Source: CAYVHB01 sp964450865
Lineage (GTDB): Bacteria; Bacillota; Clostridia; Saccharofermentanales; UBA5734
Length of the DNA stretch: 64,000 nucleotides
Reading direction: 5' to 3'
Assembly: GCA_964450865.1 (NCBI GenBank)
Contig: CAYVHB010000002.1
Location: forward strand, 101,796 to 165,795
Shown: positions 35,699 to 46,420 of the stretch, in pieces
How the letters are laid out: the number at the start of each line of letters is the position of its first letter
How positions within the stretch are numbered: position 1 is the first letter of the stretch
The notes under the pieces: generated by a model
What the model saw: only the letters and a program-made list of their open reading frames with translations
Told to the model about the DNA's origin: nothing
Databases searched by the model: none
Made by a program: the position numbers and the translations under genes

Positions 35699-36173
35699 TT
35701 CACAAAACTGATATTTATTGTATAAAGGTCAAGTCGCGAAAACCAGGCCGGATTGACCGGAAAAAACGCCTGGATAAGCACGCCGGGCCGACCCCGGGAC
35801 CCTTCCGGACAGATGGCATAATGACACATACAGATATCATCGGCCCGGCCGGGCCCGCAGGTCCGGCCGGGTTTCTGGTGCCGGATACGCCAGAACGCCG
35901 GGTCAATCTGCAGCCTGAGTACCGCCGGCTTGCATAATCATTAGTAAAATAGCCTGTATTCCTGTATTCAACACCCTGATTTGTTGGCGAAAACAGAGCT
36001 TCTTGGCAACCCCCTTTTGCATTGCCTTTTGTCGTGGTATGATTAGAATTCGTTAACGCCGTCTTCATGACTGGACAGTTAACCAGTCTGCTATAAGCGG
36101 TCCCAAGCGGCCCCGTGTGTCTGGCCCCTTTCTGCCAGACCGGGACCGACCGAATTCCGGAGGTCTTCGTTGA
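35699..36173. other. 475-base gap between galE and the LCP gene
   Basis: No credible gene is present; short open frames on both strands lack ribosome binding sites and similarity. The gap holds a GC-rich hairpin (separate entry) and possible LCP promoter elements (TTTTGC at 36015, TATGAT at 36038, 17 bases apart). Confidence 0.5.
35844..35874 (+). terminator. GC-rich hairpin downstream of galE
   Basis: CCCGGCCGG (35844-35852) pairs with CCGGCCGGG (35863-35871) and is followed by only three T residues, 150 bases after galE. A weak terminator or processing site. Confidence 0.4.
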
Positions 36174-37808
36174 GTGAAGAATAACAATTACCAGGAGCCG
36201 GAAGGCTCGCCGCGCCCCCCTGTCGAGTATGACTACTTCCAGCCCGTTCAGCGCAAGCAGCCATCGGCCCAGCCGCTCCGCCAGCCGGTTCCGGATTATC
36301 AGGCAGCCTCGCCGTCAGGGCAGAATCAGCGATCGTATTATCAGGCTTCAGCCAACCAGCCCGGATCCGGGCAATCCGGACACCGTTCCGGTTCATCCCA
36401 TCCTGGCGCGAGCCGCGAGCCTGCCGGTCATGCCCAGTCGCGCCAGTCATCCGCGCCGGTCCGTCAGTCCAATGTCCGGACCCGTCAGCCTGGCCGCAGG
36501 CGGCGCCTGACTGTCGGCCAGAAGTGGGGCATTGCCGGTGCCATTCTCGGTACATTCCTGCTGGTGGCCGGGATCATTATCTACATGATCTGGCGCACCA
36601 TGATGGGCCAGATCAATATCGTCAATCCCACGGATGAGACTTTGCCGAGTGAATACAATGTACCGACGGAAAGCCTGGCCAATCCGGTCCCGATCGTCAA
36701 GGGTATCACCAATATCCTGCTGCTCGGCGTCGATAACCGCGACAGCACGGATGTCAGTGTCAACGAACGCTCGGACTCCATGATGATCCTGACCGTTGAC
36801 ACGATCAACAACAAGATCAAGCTGACGTCCCTGCAGCGCGACATGGCCGTTTATCTGCCCGGCTCGAGCAGCGTGAACAAGATCAATGCGGCCAATTCCT
36901 TTGGCGGGCCGGCGCTGGCGATGCGCGTTGTCAACGATACTTTCCGCCTGAATATCAAGCAGTATGTCGTGGTCAACATGCGCGGCATGGAAACGATTAT
37001 CAACGTTGCCGGCGGTGTCACTGTTGATGTCAGTCCGGAAGAGCTGACCTATGTCAATAAAGAGTTGCGTTCCATCAATCACGTATTCGGGGATACGCCG
37101 GCATCGCCCCTGCTGACGAAATCCGGCGTACAGCTGCTTGACGGCCGCCAGGCGGTCACCTATGCCCGTATCCGCAAGCTCGACAGTGACTACAAGCGGA
37201 TGGAGCGCCAGCGCGAGGTCCTGCAGGCCCTGATGACATCATTCATGCAGGCCGACCTGGCCACCAAGACCAAGATGGTATCCCAGGGCCTCGGCCTGAT
37301 CACGACCAATATTCCAGCTACTGATATCACCAACCTGGGCCTGACCGTCCTGCCGATGATGAACGGGACGATCGAACAGCTGCAGATCCCGATTAACGGC
37401 TATTTCCGCGAGTATTCCGGCGCCTCCTGGATGAATCTGTGCGACTATAATGGCATGATCCCCCAGCTGCAGCAATTTATCTGGGGCAAAACCTTCTCTT
37501 TCGACAAAGTGCGTGAAATTCCTGGTGCACCCAATTCCAGCATTCCGCTGCCGACTACCCACGCAACAACCAGGGCGACGACCCGGGTGACAACCAAAGC
37601 CACCACAACCACGGTGACGACGTCAGAAACAGCCGCCCCGACAACGCAAGAGACGACAACGGATAACCAGGAGCCGACCACGCAAGAGACGACGCCCGAA
37701 ACAACGTCAAAACCAACCAAACCGACGACGACTGAATCAACAACTACAGAGCCGGCAACAACGCCTGAAACCACTCCGACAGCCGCAGATACAACACCTG
37801 CCGGCTGA
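36174..37808 (+). CDS. LytR-CpsA-Psr (LCP) family cell-wall polymer ligase
   Basis: LCP enzymes transfer teichoic acids, capsule or other glycopolymers from lipid carriers onto peptidoglycan outside the cell. The protein has 544 residues: a Gln/Ser/Pro-rich cytoplasmic head (1-110), one transmembrane helix at about 118-140, and an LCP domain from about 178. This shows NILLLGVDNRD, RSDSMMILTVD, SLQRDMAVYLPG, KINAANSFGG, GGVTVDV, DGRQAVTYARIR and the arginine-rich MERQREVLQAL. The last 80 residues are almost all Thr, Glu and Pro, a wall-spanning or glycosylated stalk. The start is a GTG with CGGAGG 10 bases upstream. Confidence 0.93.
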   Translation: MKNNNYQEPEGSPRPPVEYDYFQPVQRKQPSAQPLRQPVPDYQAASPSGQNQRSYYQASANQPGSGQSGHRSGSSHPGASREPAGHAQSRQSSAPVRQSNVRTRQPGRRRRLTVGQKWGIAGAILGTFLLVAGIIIYMIWRTMMGQINIVNPTDETLPSEYNVPTESLANPVPIVKGITNILLLGVDNRDSTDVSVNERSDSMMILTVDTINNKIKLTSLQRDMAVYLPGSSSVNKINAANSFGGPALAMRVVNDTFRLNIKQYVVVNMRGMETIINVAGGVTVDVSPEELTYVNKELRSINHVFGDTPASPLLTKSGVQLLDGRQAVTYARIRKLDSDYKRMERQREVLQALMTSFMQADLATKTKMVSQGLGLITTNIPATDITNLGLTVLPMMNGTIEQLQIPINGYFREYSGASWMNLCDYNGMIPQLQQFIWGKTFSFDKVREIPGAPNSSIPLPTTHATTRATTRVTTKATTTTVTTSETAAPTTQETTTDNQEPTTQETTPETTSKPTKPTTTESTTTEPATTPETTPTAADTTPAG

Positions 37809-37900
37809 CGCACCTGGGCCGGCAGCCACCCGGTCAGCGCCCGCCAGGGACCGTCAGGGTGACTTTCTGGCATTTTATCCAGACAGAGAAGGCAAAGAAC

Positions 37901-38574
37901 ATGTGGATTGACCTGGTTATTGTTGCCGCCATTGTCATAACGGCCTGGATCAGCTGGCACCGCGGGTTTTTCGTAATCCTCGGACGCCTGCTGGTCTTTG
38001 TTGTTTCCCTGGTCCTGACGCTTGCGGCCCTTGTGCCGATGCGCTTCCTGGTGCACTGGCTGCCGTTTCTGCAAACCTGGGCGGATCGCCTGAATGAAAA
38101 GATAGTCCGGCCGCTGTTGCCGGTTGCCGGTACGCTGCGCGATGCAATTCTGAGTCTGCCGCTGCCGCTGGCTTTGCAGCGCATCCTGCTCGGCCAGTTC
38201 CCCGATCCCGACAGCCCGCTGGTCCAGGCCTGGCCGGAACTGGCCGACCATCTTTTCCAGTACGCCCTGTCCGCCGCCTTGTTTTTACTGATGCTGCTGA
38301 TTTTATCGCTGGTTATCCGTGTCAGCATGCGTACGATTACCCGTTTCCTGGACAGGCTGCCCATCCTCGGCACACTCAATCACCTCGGCGGCCTGCTTGT
38401 CGGCCTGGCGATGGCCGGCCTGGTCCTGCTTGTTTTATTGCTGCTTGTCGGCCTGGCTGCGCCCTATCTGCCTGAACTGCTCAGCTGGCTGCGCCAGTCG
38501 CGGATTTTCAGTTACCTGTACGCTGTTAACTTTTTGTACACATTCACTTCGTTATTTTTTCAAGTCATGGCTAC

Positions 38575-38578
<4 letters not shown>
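37901..38578 (+). CDS. CvpA family membrane protein
   Basis: The 225-residue protein has about four transmembrane segments and the CvpA-like opening MWIDLVIVAAIVITAWISWHRGFFVILG, then a later LGTLNHLGGLLVGLAMAG typical of the family's glycine-rich second motif. Members are linked to colicin V production in E. coli and to envelope or stress processes more widely, but the molecular function is not settled. I took the ATG at 37901 because AGAAGGC precedes it and family members begin in this way. The open frame upstream to 37859 has no clear site. Its stop codon overlaps the -35 of the groES promoter. Confidence 0.82.
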
Positions 38579-38982
<404 letters not shown>

Positions 38983-38983
38983 A

Positions 38984-40742
<1,759 letters not shown>

Positions 40743-40788
40743 GCGGCTGCTGAATTTTGGCGCAGCTGAATCGTCACTGGTTTATAGG

Positions 40789-40817
40789 GGAGGATGTCTG
40801 CGGGCATCCTCCTTTTT
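40789..40817 (+). terminator. Terminator of groESL
   Basis: GGAGGATG (40789-40796) pairs perfectly with CATCCTCC (40805-40812), loop of eight, followed by five T residues. Confidence 0.93.
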
Positions 40818-40846
40818 CGTATGTGGTATCTCGGGTAGGGGCGGCC

Positions 40847-40939
40847 GGCCCGGGGCCGCGCGCGACGCTCGAACAGGTCCTCGCCGCTGACGCGGCTGCG
40901 GAACTCGCTTAGGCGCATCGGCCCGGGGGCCGCGCGCGA
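40847..40939. repeat. GC-rich direct repeat downstream of groEL
   Basis: GGCCCGGGGCCGCGCGCGA (40847-40865) recurs as GGCCCGGGGGCCGCGCGCGA (40920-40939), flanking 54 bases that include CGGAACTCGC. The gap 40743-41071 otherwise holds the groESL terminator and the next promoter; no gene is seen. Confidence 0.75.
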
Positions 40940-40965
40940 AATTTGCTGGTGACGTGCTGGATAGA

Positions 40966-40995
40966 TTGCTCTTGATGCTGTTTTTCAGGTAGAAT
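40966..40995 (+). promoter_or_regulatory. Promoter before the DUF6106-like gene
   Basis: TTGCTC at 40966-40971 and TAGAAT at 40990-40995 with an 18-base spacer, about 77 bases before the start. Confidence 0.55.
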
Positions 40996-41071
40996 AAAAC
41001 CTGACAATACCTGACGATATTTATACTTGGCTGGATAGGCGATATCCGGTCTTGACAGGAGGATTGGATCC

Positions 41072-41596
41072 ATGGATGACACATTTCTGGAAAAAATAGT
41101 TCGCCAGCGGAAAACGACCCAGGATTATATCAAGATGGCGGGTTATATGCTGGCGGCGCTGTTGTTGCTGTTTGCGGCCTTCATGTTCCAGAATATTCTG
41201 GATGTGCTGCTGGTGGTGGTGATCGGCGGTATTGGCTATGGTCTGTGGTTTTTGCTGTCCGGGCTGAACCGCGAATTCGAGTACAGCGTGACCAACGGTG
41301 AGCTGGATATTGACGTTATTTTTTCCCGGCGCAAGCGCAAGCGCGTTTTTTCCGGAGCGGCCAGGCAGTTTGAGATCATGGCCCAGGTGAATAGTGATGA
41401 GTATCGCCAGGCTCAGAAGGGACAGTTCAAGCTGCTGGACTGTTCAGCTTTTCCGGGAGCCCGTGATAACTGGTTTGTGATCTCCGAGTATCAGGGTAAC
41501 CGGGTTCTGGTTATTTTCGCTCCGGATGAACGGATGCTCACGCATCTGAAGAAATACAATCCGAGCAAGATCCGTTATTCTGAATATGGCCATTAA
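41072..41596 (+). CDS. Small membrane protein, DUF6106-like
   Basis: This 174-residue protein has two adjacent transmembrane helices (about 21-40 and 43-64) followed by a cytosolic part: GLNREFEYSVTNGELDIDVIFSRRKRKRVFSG, then QFEIMAQVNSDEY and a C-terminal FVISEYQGNRVLVIFAPDERML. This resembles DUF6106, a clostridial family of unknown function; the EYEY-NGELDID-I-RRKRK core is my main reason. AGGAGGA precedes the ATG. It overlaps the following transporter gene by 11 bases, so they are probably cotranslated. Confidence 0.68.
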   Translation: MDDTFLEKIVRQRKTTQDYIKMAGYMLAALLLLFAAFMFQNILDVLLVVVIGGIGYGLWFLLSGLNREFEYSVTNGELDIDVIFSRRKRKRVFSGAARQFEIMAQVNSDEYRQAQKGQFKLLDCSAFPGARDNWFVISEYQGNRVLVIFAPDERMLTHLKKYNPSKIRYSEYGH

Positions 41597-43286
41597 CAGG
41601 ATGCCGGGGACAGATCACCAGCAAGAGCGTACGGGTGACCAGCAGGAGAACCGTTCGCGGCCTGTGGTGGCCGGTCGTCGTTTTACCCTGCAGGAGCGCA
41701 GCTGGATTGCGTATGACTGGGCTAATTCAGTTTATGCGACCATTATCATGGCCGCGGTTTTTCCGATCTATTTTGCCAATGTCGCAGCCGAATCCTCGGC
41801 CAGCGGTGATGTCTGGTGGGGTTATGGAACGTCGGCCGCCACGCTGACAGTGGCCTTGCTGGCGCCGCTGCTGGGCTCGATTGCCGATGTGCGGGGCATG
41901 AAGAAGCGATTTTTTGCCTTTTTTCTCGGCCTGGGCCTTGTGTTTACAACGACCATGGCCCTGACTGCCAATTGGCAGCTGATGCTGGTTGGTTATATTT
42001 TTTCATATATCGGCTACTCCGGATCCTTGCTGTTTTATGATGCCTTTATCACAGATGTGACAACGCCGCAACGCATGGACAAGGTATCGGCCTGGGGCTA
42101 TGCCATGGGATATATTGGCGGCAGCACCATTCCTTTTATCCTGTCGATTGCCCTGATCATGTTTGGTTCGGTAATCGGAGTCGGGGCCGGTCAGGCCGTT
42201 CGCCTGTCGGTTGTGCTGACTGTTGTCTGGTGGGCTGTCTTCAGTTATCCGATGTTGCGTCATGTGCGCCAGGTCCACTATAAAGAAGTGCCGGCCCGTA
42301 CCCTGATCAGCAGCGCTTTTTCGGGACTGCGCCGGACCATCCTCGATATTGTCGGCAACAAGGCCATTTTCGTGTTTATGATTGCCTATTTCTTCTACAT
42401 TGACGGGGTGAATACGGTTATTCACATGGCAACGGTCTATGGATCGTCGCTCGGCCTCGGTTCGACGGGCATGATCCTGGCCTTGCTGGTAACTCAGATT
42501 GTTGCGGTGCCTTTTTCGATATTGTTCAGCCAGCTGGCCCGGCGTTTCGGGACGATCCGCATGATCACGTCGGCGATCGTGGTTTATTTCCTGATCTGTC
42601 TGGTCGGTTTTTATATGGGCTTCTCCCTTGAGCCGCACCAGGCCCGTTATGAGGCTGATTTCGCCGTGGCTTTGCAAAAAGTGCCGGCTGGTGGTGAAAG
42701 TGAGGCTCTTTCGGCGGCCGAACGCCCGTTGCTGGTGGCGAGGCTGGATGCCTTGCTGGCTGACAGCAAGGGTTTGCTGGCTGAAGAGGCCAGCCGCGTT
42801 TCGGCTTTTGCGGAACTGGCGGCGCTCAAACGCCAGGAACTGGCTGATGAAGCCGGTGATCCGGCTGCCGCGAACCGGCTGCTGGCGGCCCTGGATTCCC
42901 AGGTCGGCCAGGCCCGGGCTTTTCTGGCTGATGGCAGCCAGGCCGCTGACTATGATGCGGCCCGGCGCCGGGCTGCCGTCCTGTTCTGGGCGATGGCCGG
43001 CCTGGTCGGTACCGTGCAGGGTGGTATCCAGGCCTTGTCGCGATCTTTTTTTGGCAAGCTGATTCCGCCGCAGCGATCCAATGAGTTCTTTGGCTTTTTT
43101 GATATTTTTGGCAAGTTCGCCGCCGTGATGGGCCCGGCCTTGTATGCATTTTTTGCTCATCTGACCGGACGATCATCGTTTGGCATCCTGGCTCTGATCT
43201 TTCTGTTTGCCGTTGGCCTTGTCGTGATTGCCACCGGCCGGCGCCACCTGGCTGATGCGGAACGTCTCGCTGCCCGTCACAACTGA
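41586..43286 (+). CDS. UMF1 (Atg22-like) MFS transporter with large internal insert
   Basis: The 566-residue protein matches the UMF1/Atg22-like major-facilitator group: SWIAYDWANSVYATIIMAAVFPIYF at the first helix, GSIADVRGMKKRFF in the loop 2-3 motif, SYIGYSGSLLFYDAFITDVTTPQRMDKVSAWGYAMGYIGGS, and QALSRSFFGKLIPPQRSNEFFGFFDIFGKFAAVMGP near the end. It is more than 100 residues longer than usual. The extra piece (about 349-462) is charged, Ala/Leu-rich and probably helical, placed between two helices of the second half. The substrate is unknown; the yeast family member exports amino acids. The ATG at 41586 lies inside the previous gene; an ATG at 41601 is an alternative. Confidence 0.88.
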   Translation: MAINRMPGTDHQQERTGDQQENRSRPVVAGRRFTLQERSWIAYDWANSVYATIIMAAVFPIYFANVAAESSASGDVWWGYGTSAATLTVALLAPLLGSIADVRGMKKRFFAFFLGLGLVFTTTMALTANWQLMLVGYIFSYIGYSGSLLFYDAFITDVTTPQRMDKVSAWGYAMGYIGGSTIPFILSIALIMFGSVIGVGAGQAVRLSVVLTVVWWAVFSYPMLRHVRQVHYKEVPARTLISSAFSGLRRTILDIVGNKAIFVFMIAYFFYIDGVNTVIHMATVYGSSLGLGSTGMILALLVTQIVAVPFSILFSQLARRFGTIRMITSAIVVYFLICLVGFYMGFSLEPHQARYEADFAVALQKVPAGGESEALSAAERPLLVARLDALLADSKGLLAEEASRVSAFAELAALKRQELADEAGDPAAANRLLAALDSQVGQARAFLADGSQAADYDAARRRAAVLFWAMAGLVGTVQGGIQALSRSFFGKLIPPQRSNEFFGFFDIFGKFAAVMGPALYAFFAHLTGRSSFGILALIFLFAVGLVVIATGRRHLADAERLAARHN

Positions 43287-43407
43287 AACAAGGCGGTTTG
43301 ATCGGGCCTATTGATCAGGCGGCGTTTGTCAGGATGAGGGGCCGCTGGCCCTGATGGCTGGCATCGTTTTTCTGAACCCCATTTTGCCGGAAAGGATTGT
43401 TGTTATC

Positions 43408-44247
43408 ATGCCATTGCCCGCAAGTACTGATTTTGGTCTCGGGCCATACTGTTTTGCTCTTCGCAATACGGATACGGATTTTCGTGACCGGCTGCATCTG
43501 GCTTCCCTGTTTTCCCTGATGCAGGAAGCGGCCTATATGAACGCCGAGGTTCTGAATCTGGGGGCCAGCCGCCTGGACGGCCTTGATCTGTGCTGGTTGC
43601 TGGCGCGTATTTCGGTGCGCCTGACGCAGTTGCCACACTGGGGCAACACCGTCTGGGTCAAGACCTGGAGTCGCGGGGCGCAGAAAATGTATTTTATTCG
43701 TGACTTTACCTTTCACATTGACGACCCCGCTGCGCAGCCTTTTGGCCATGCTTCTTCGGAGTGGCTGGTTGCCCGGCGTGATTCGCACCGTCCGCAGCGG
43801 CCGGACCTGGTCCTGGATCCTGCCCTTCAGGCTGAAGCCCGCGTCCGTCCGTCTGTATTTCAAGCACCCTGTCCGCGCCTGCCGGCTCTGGACGATCCTG
43901 CTGACACCCGGCCGCTGCTGGTAAAATATGCGGATTACAGTGATATTGACCGCAATCGTCATGTCAATAATACCCGCTATATTGCCTGGTGCATGGATGC
44001 TGTCTATGCCAGTGACGAAACCAGCCTGTCTCAGCCAGTACGCTGGACGGAGCGGATTATCCGCGGCCTGGACATCAATTATCTGAGCGAGGTGCGCCTG
44101 GGTCATAAAATCCTGCTGTTTGCCCGCTCACACCGGACGACAGACAGCCTTGACCAGGCTGATCCGGTGAGTTGCCGGGACTGTTTGCAGGTGGAGGGTC
44201 GCCAGGCCGAATCGGGCAGCGTCGTCTTTCGGGCCCGGGTGTTCTGA
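43408..44247 (+). CDS. Acyl-ACP thioesterase
   Basis: These enzymes release free fatty acids from acyl carrier protein. The 279 residues form two hot-dog folds. The N-terminal one carries LFSLMQEAAYMNAEVLNLG, LCWLLARISVRLTQLPHWGNTVWVKTWSRG and DFTFHIDD; the C-terminal one has the catalytic-type YSDIDRNRHVNNTRYIAW, with the conserved Asn-x-His. Bacterial relatives sit in the FatA/FatB-like family PF01643. The ATG at 43408 gives family length. The site AAAGGA is 11 bases upstream, a little far, and an in-frame ATG at 43354 is possible. A role in supplying fatty acids or in lipid turnover is inferred. Confidence 0.9.
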   Translation: MPLPASTDFGLGPYCFALRNTDTDFRDRLHLASLFSLMQEAAYMNAEVLNLGASRLDGLDLCWLLARISVRLTQLPHWGNTVWVKTWSRGAQKMYFIRDFTFHIDDPAAQPFGHASSEWLVARRDSHRPQRPDLVLDPALQAEARVRPSVFQAPCPRLPALDDPADTRPLLVKYADYSDIDRNRHVNNTRYIAWCMDAVYASDETSLSQPVRWTERIIRGLDINYLSEVRLGHKILLFARSHRTTDSLDQADPVSCRDCLQVEGRQAESGSVVFRARVF

Positions 44248-44346
44248 TGGGAGTTGACGGCAGCCCTGATCGGGCAAGGTGAAAGTTTTTGCCAGATCAG
44301 GCCGGCCGTGCGTGGCCTTGCCGGCCTGAATATTGTTATTCATCAA

Positions 44347-44408
44347 AAGTCCTGACTGCCTCTGGCTGGAGATTCATAAGTCCTGACTGTCTCTGGCTGG
44401 TGATTCTG
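44347..44408. repeat. 31-base tandem duplication
   Basis: Two adjacent copies beginning AAGTCCTGACTG (44347-44377 and 44378-44408) differ at four positions. They lie in the 271-base gap before the Gld-like ABC locus. Confidence 0.85.
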
Positions 44409-44449
44409 AACAATTGTGAATTACCGATGCAAAACCGGTGGCTTTTCGC

Positions 44450-44455
44450 TATAAT
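44450..44455 (+). promoter_or_regulatory. -10 box of the Gld-like ABC locus
   Basis: A perfect TATAAT 64 bases before the first gene. A -35 at 17 bases (ATGCAA) is weak. Confidence 0.5.
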
Positions 44456-44518
44456 CAAAAATCGTTAAATGCCGCGGGCTTGTGTCATGTTGCCGTGTCC
44501 CGGCGAGGAGGAAAATGG

Positions 44519-45472
44519 ATGATTGAAATTAAGAACCTGGTCAAATACTACGGTGATATCCTGGCCGTGAACAATGTCACCTTTACCGTGGAAAAAGGTG
44601 AGATTCTCGGCTTCCTGGGACCCAACGGCGCCGGCAAGTCGACGACCATGAATATCCTGACCGGCTTTCTGTCCGCAACGTCCGGCACGGTCAAGATTGA
44701 CGGCATTGATATCCTGGAAAATCCGCAGGAGGCCAAGCGCCACATCGGTTATCTGCCGGAGAATCCGCCGCTGTACCTGGATATGACCGTCATCGAATAT
44801 CTGAAATTTGTCTCCGAGCTGAAAGGCGTACCTTCTGAAGCCCGCATCCGCCAGCTGGCCGAAATCATGAAGCTGGTCCGGATCACGGATGTGTCCGGCC
44901 GCCTGATCAAGAATCTCTCCAAGGGCTACCGGCAGCGTGTCGGCATTGCCCAGGCCCTGGTTGGCAATCCGGAGGTCCTGGTCCTTGACGAGCCCACGGT
45001 GGGTCTCGATCCCAAGCAGATCATTGAGATCCGCAACCTGATCACCGAGCTGGGCAAGAAGCACACGGTCATCCTCAGTTCGCATATCCTGCCTGAAGTC
45101 CAGGCCGTCTGTGAGCGGGTGGTTATCATCAACAAGGGCAGCATCGCCGCGATTGATACGCCGGAAGGCCTGTCCCGCAAGGTTTCGCGGACCTCCAAGG
45201 TGGCCCTGACGGCGGAGGGTCCGGCCCGCGAAATCGTCCAGAAGCTGCGTCAGCTGACTGGAGTGACCCGGGTTGAAATTTTCAGTGAAAAAGAAGGCGG
45301 CGTCACGGTTTTCGAGATTGAAAACAGCCCGGAAATGGATGTCCGCAAACAGATCTTCTTTGAAATGGCCCGCCACAGCTGGCCGATCATCGAAATGAAA
45401 TCGCTCGACCCGACCCTGGAGGATATCTTCCTGCAGGTGACTGGTACAAGCCAGGAAAGCAAGAGAGGGTAA
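44519..45472 (+). CDS. ABC transporter ATPase, GldA-like
   Basis: This 317-residue cytosolic ATPase drives the membrane parts encoded next. Walker A is GPNGAGKST, the signature NLSKGYRQRVGIAQAL, Walker B VLVLDEPTVGLDP, and the switch SSHIL. The LSKGY variant of the signature is usual in this GldA/NatA-like group. After the ATPase core (about 1-215) there is a C-terminal regulatory domain (RKVSRTSKVALTAEGPAREIVQKLRQLTGV). GAGGAGG sets the ATG at 44519. The permease starts seven bases after the stop. Confidence 0.94.
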   Translation: MIEIKNLVKYYGDILAVNNVTFTVEKGEILGFLGPNGAGKSTTMNILTGFLSATSGTVKIDGIDILENPQEAKRHIGYLPENPPLYLDMTVIEYLKFVSELKGVPSEARIRQLAEIMKLVRITDVSGRLIKNLSKGYRQRVGIAQALVGNPEVLVLDEPTVGLDPKQIIEIRNLITELGKKHTVILSSHILPEVQAVCERVVIINKGSIAAIDTPEGLSRKVSRTSKVALTAEGPAREIVQKLRQLTGVTRVEIFSEKEGGVTVFEIENSPEMDVRKQIFFEMARHSWPIIEMKSLDPTLEDIFLQVTGTSQESKRG

Positions 45473-45478
45473 TTTCCT

Positions 45479-46264
45479 ATGCAAAGAGTCATGGCCATTT
45501 TCAAGCGCGACTATGCCGCATATTTCCGGACCCCGATGGGCTATATCCTGCTGGCAATTTTCATGGCTGTCGGCGGTATTTATTTCTCGGCCGGCGTTCT
45601 GCAGTCCTATCTGGACATCGCCAGCGAAATAGCTTTTCTCCAGACATTTTTATTCATCATTGTCCCCCTGCTGACCATGCGGGCCTTTTCTGAAGACCGC
45701 AAGAACGGCACGGAGGTCCTGCTGTATACGTCACCGGCCAGCACCCTGGAAATTGTCATCGGCAAATACCTGGCCGCCATGGCCCTGATGCTGACCATGA
45801 CCGCCGGCACCCTGATTCACCTGGTCATTACCGTTCTGTATGGTGGCCTGATCGATATCAATGTACTGGGCGCCTACGTCGGCTTCATATTCCTGTCTGC
45901 CGCCTATGTATCGATCGGCGTCCTGGCCTCGGCGATGACCGAGAACCAGATTGTAGCCGCTGTGATCACCTTCGTGGTGATTATTGTCCTGACTTTGTTT
46001 GACGCCGTAGCCTCGATGATTGGCCAGATGGTCTCGTCGCTGATCGCCGCGATCAATTTCTTTGGCCTGTCCGATACGCAGGTCGACAGTGCCGGCCAGG
46101 CGGTGTCCAAGGCCATGCAGTGGCTCAATCCCAATACCCGCGTCGTCAATTATGTCAGCGGGATCTTTGAAGTGACGCCCCTGGTTTTCTTTATCAGCAT
46201 TGTCGCTGCCTGTCTGTTCCTGACCAACCGGGTCATCGAGAAGCGGCGCTGGAGCCAGCGCTGA
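45479..46264 (+). CDS. ABC-2 type permease, GldF-like
   Basis: The 261-residue integral membrane protein has six predicted segments and the family opening RVMAIFKRDYAAYFRTPMGYILLAIFMAVGG. It also shows LTMRAFSEDRKNGTEVLLYTSPASTLEIVIGKYLAAM, the amphipathic signature of the GldF/ABC-2 group, and SAAYVSIGVLASAMTENQI. It is coupled to the ATPase upstream and to a GldG-like protein downstream. The locus architecture (ATPase, permease, GldG, DUF4340) resembles that of gliding-machinery or exporter systems in Bacteroidetes but also occurs widely in Firmicutes, where its cargo is unknown. Confidence 0.92.
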   Translation: MQRVMAIFKRDYAAYFRTPMGYILLAIFMAVGGIYFSAGVLQSYLDIASEIAFLQTFLFIIVPLLTMRAFSEDRKNGTEVLLYTSPASTLEIVIGKYLAAMALMLTMTAGTLIHLVITVLYGGLIDINVLGAYVGFIFLSAAYVSIGVLASAMTENQIVAAVITFVVIIVLTLFDAVASMIGQMVSSLIAAINFFGLSDTQVDSAGQAVSKAMQWLNPNTRVVNYVSGIFEVTPLVFFISIVAACLFLTNRVIEKRRWSQR

Positions 46265-46420
46265 CGCGTTGCCGGCATCGGCGGCCCCTGTGTTGCCGCA
46301 AAGCTGGCGCGGTCGAGCCTTGCAGCCAGCGCTGACATGGCCCCGTTCATGTACCACAACCATAAAACCGGCTCCGGAACAAACCGGGGCAGCTATCTTG
46401 AAGGTCAGAGGAGACAGACC

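Noticed and set aside
40782..41084. 100-residue reverse frame in the groEL downstream gap
   Set aside because: It runs through the terminator and GC-rich repeat, and has no start site or similarity.
42003..43160. 385-residue reverse frame opposite the UMF1 transporter
   Set aside because: Shadow of the transporter; the forward product has membrane segments and family motifs.
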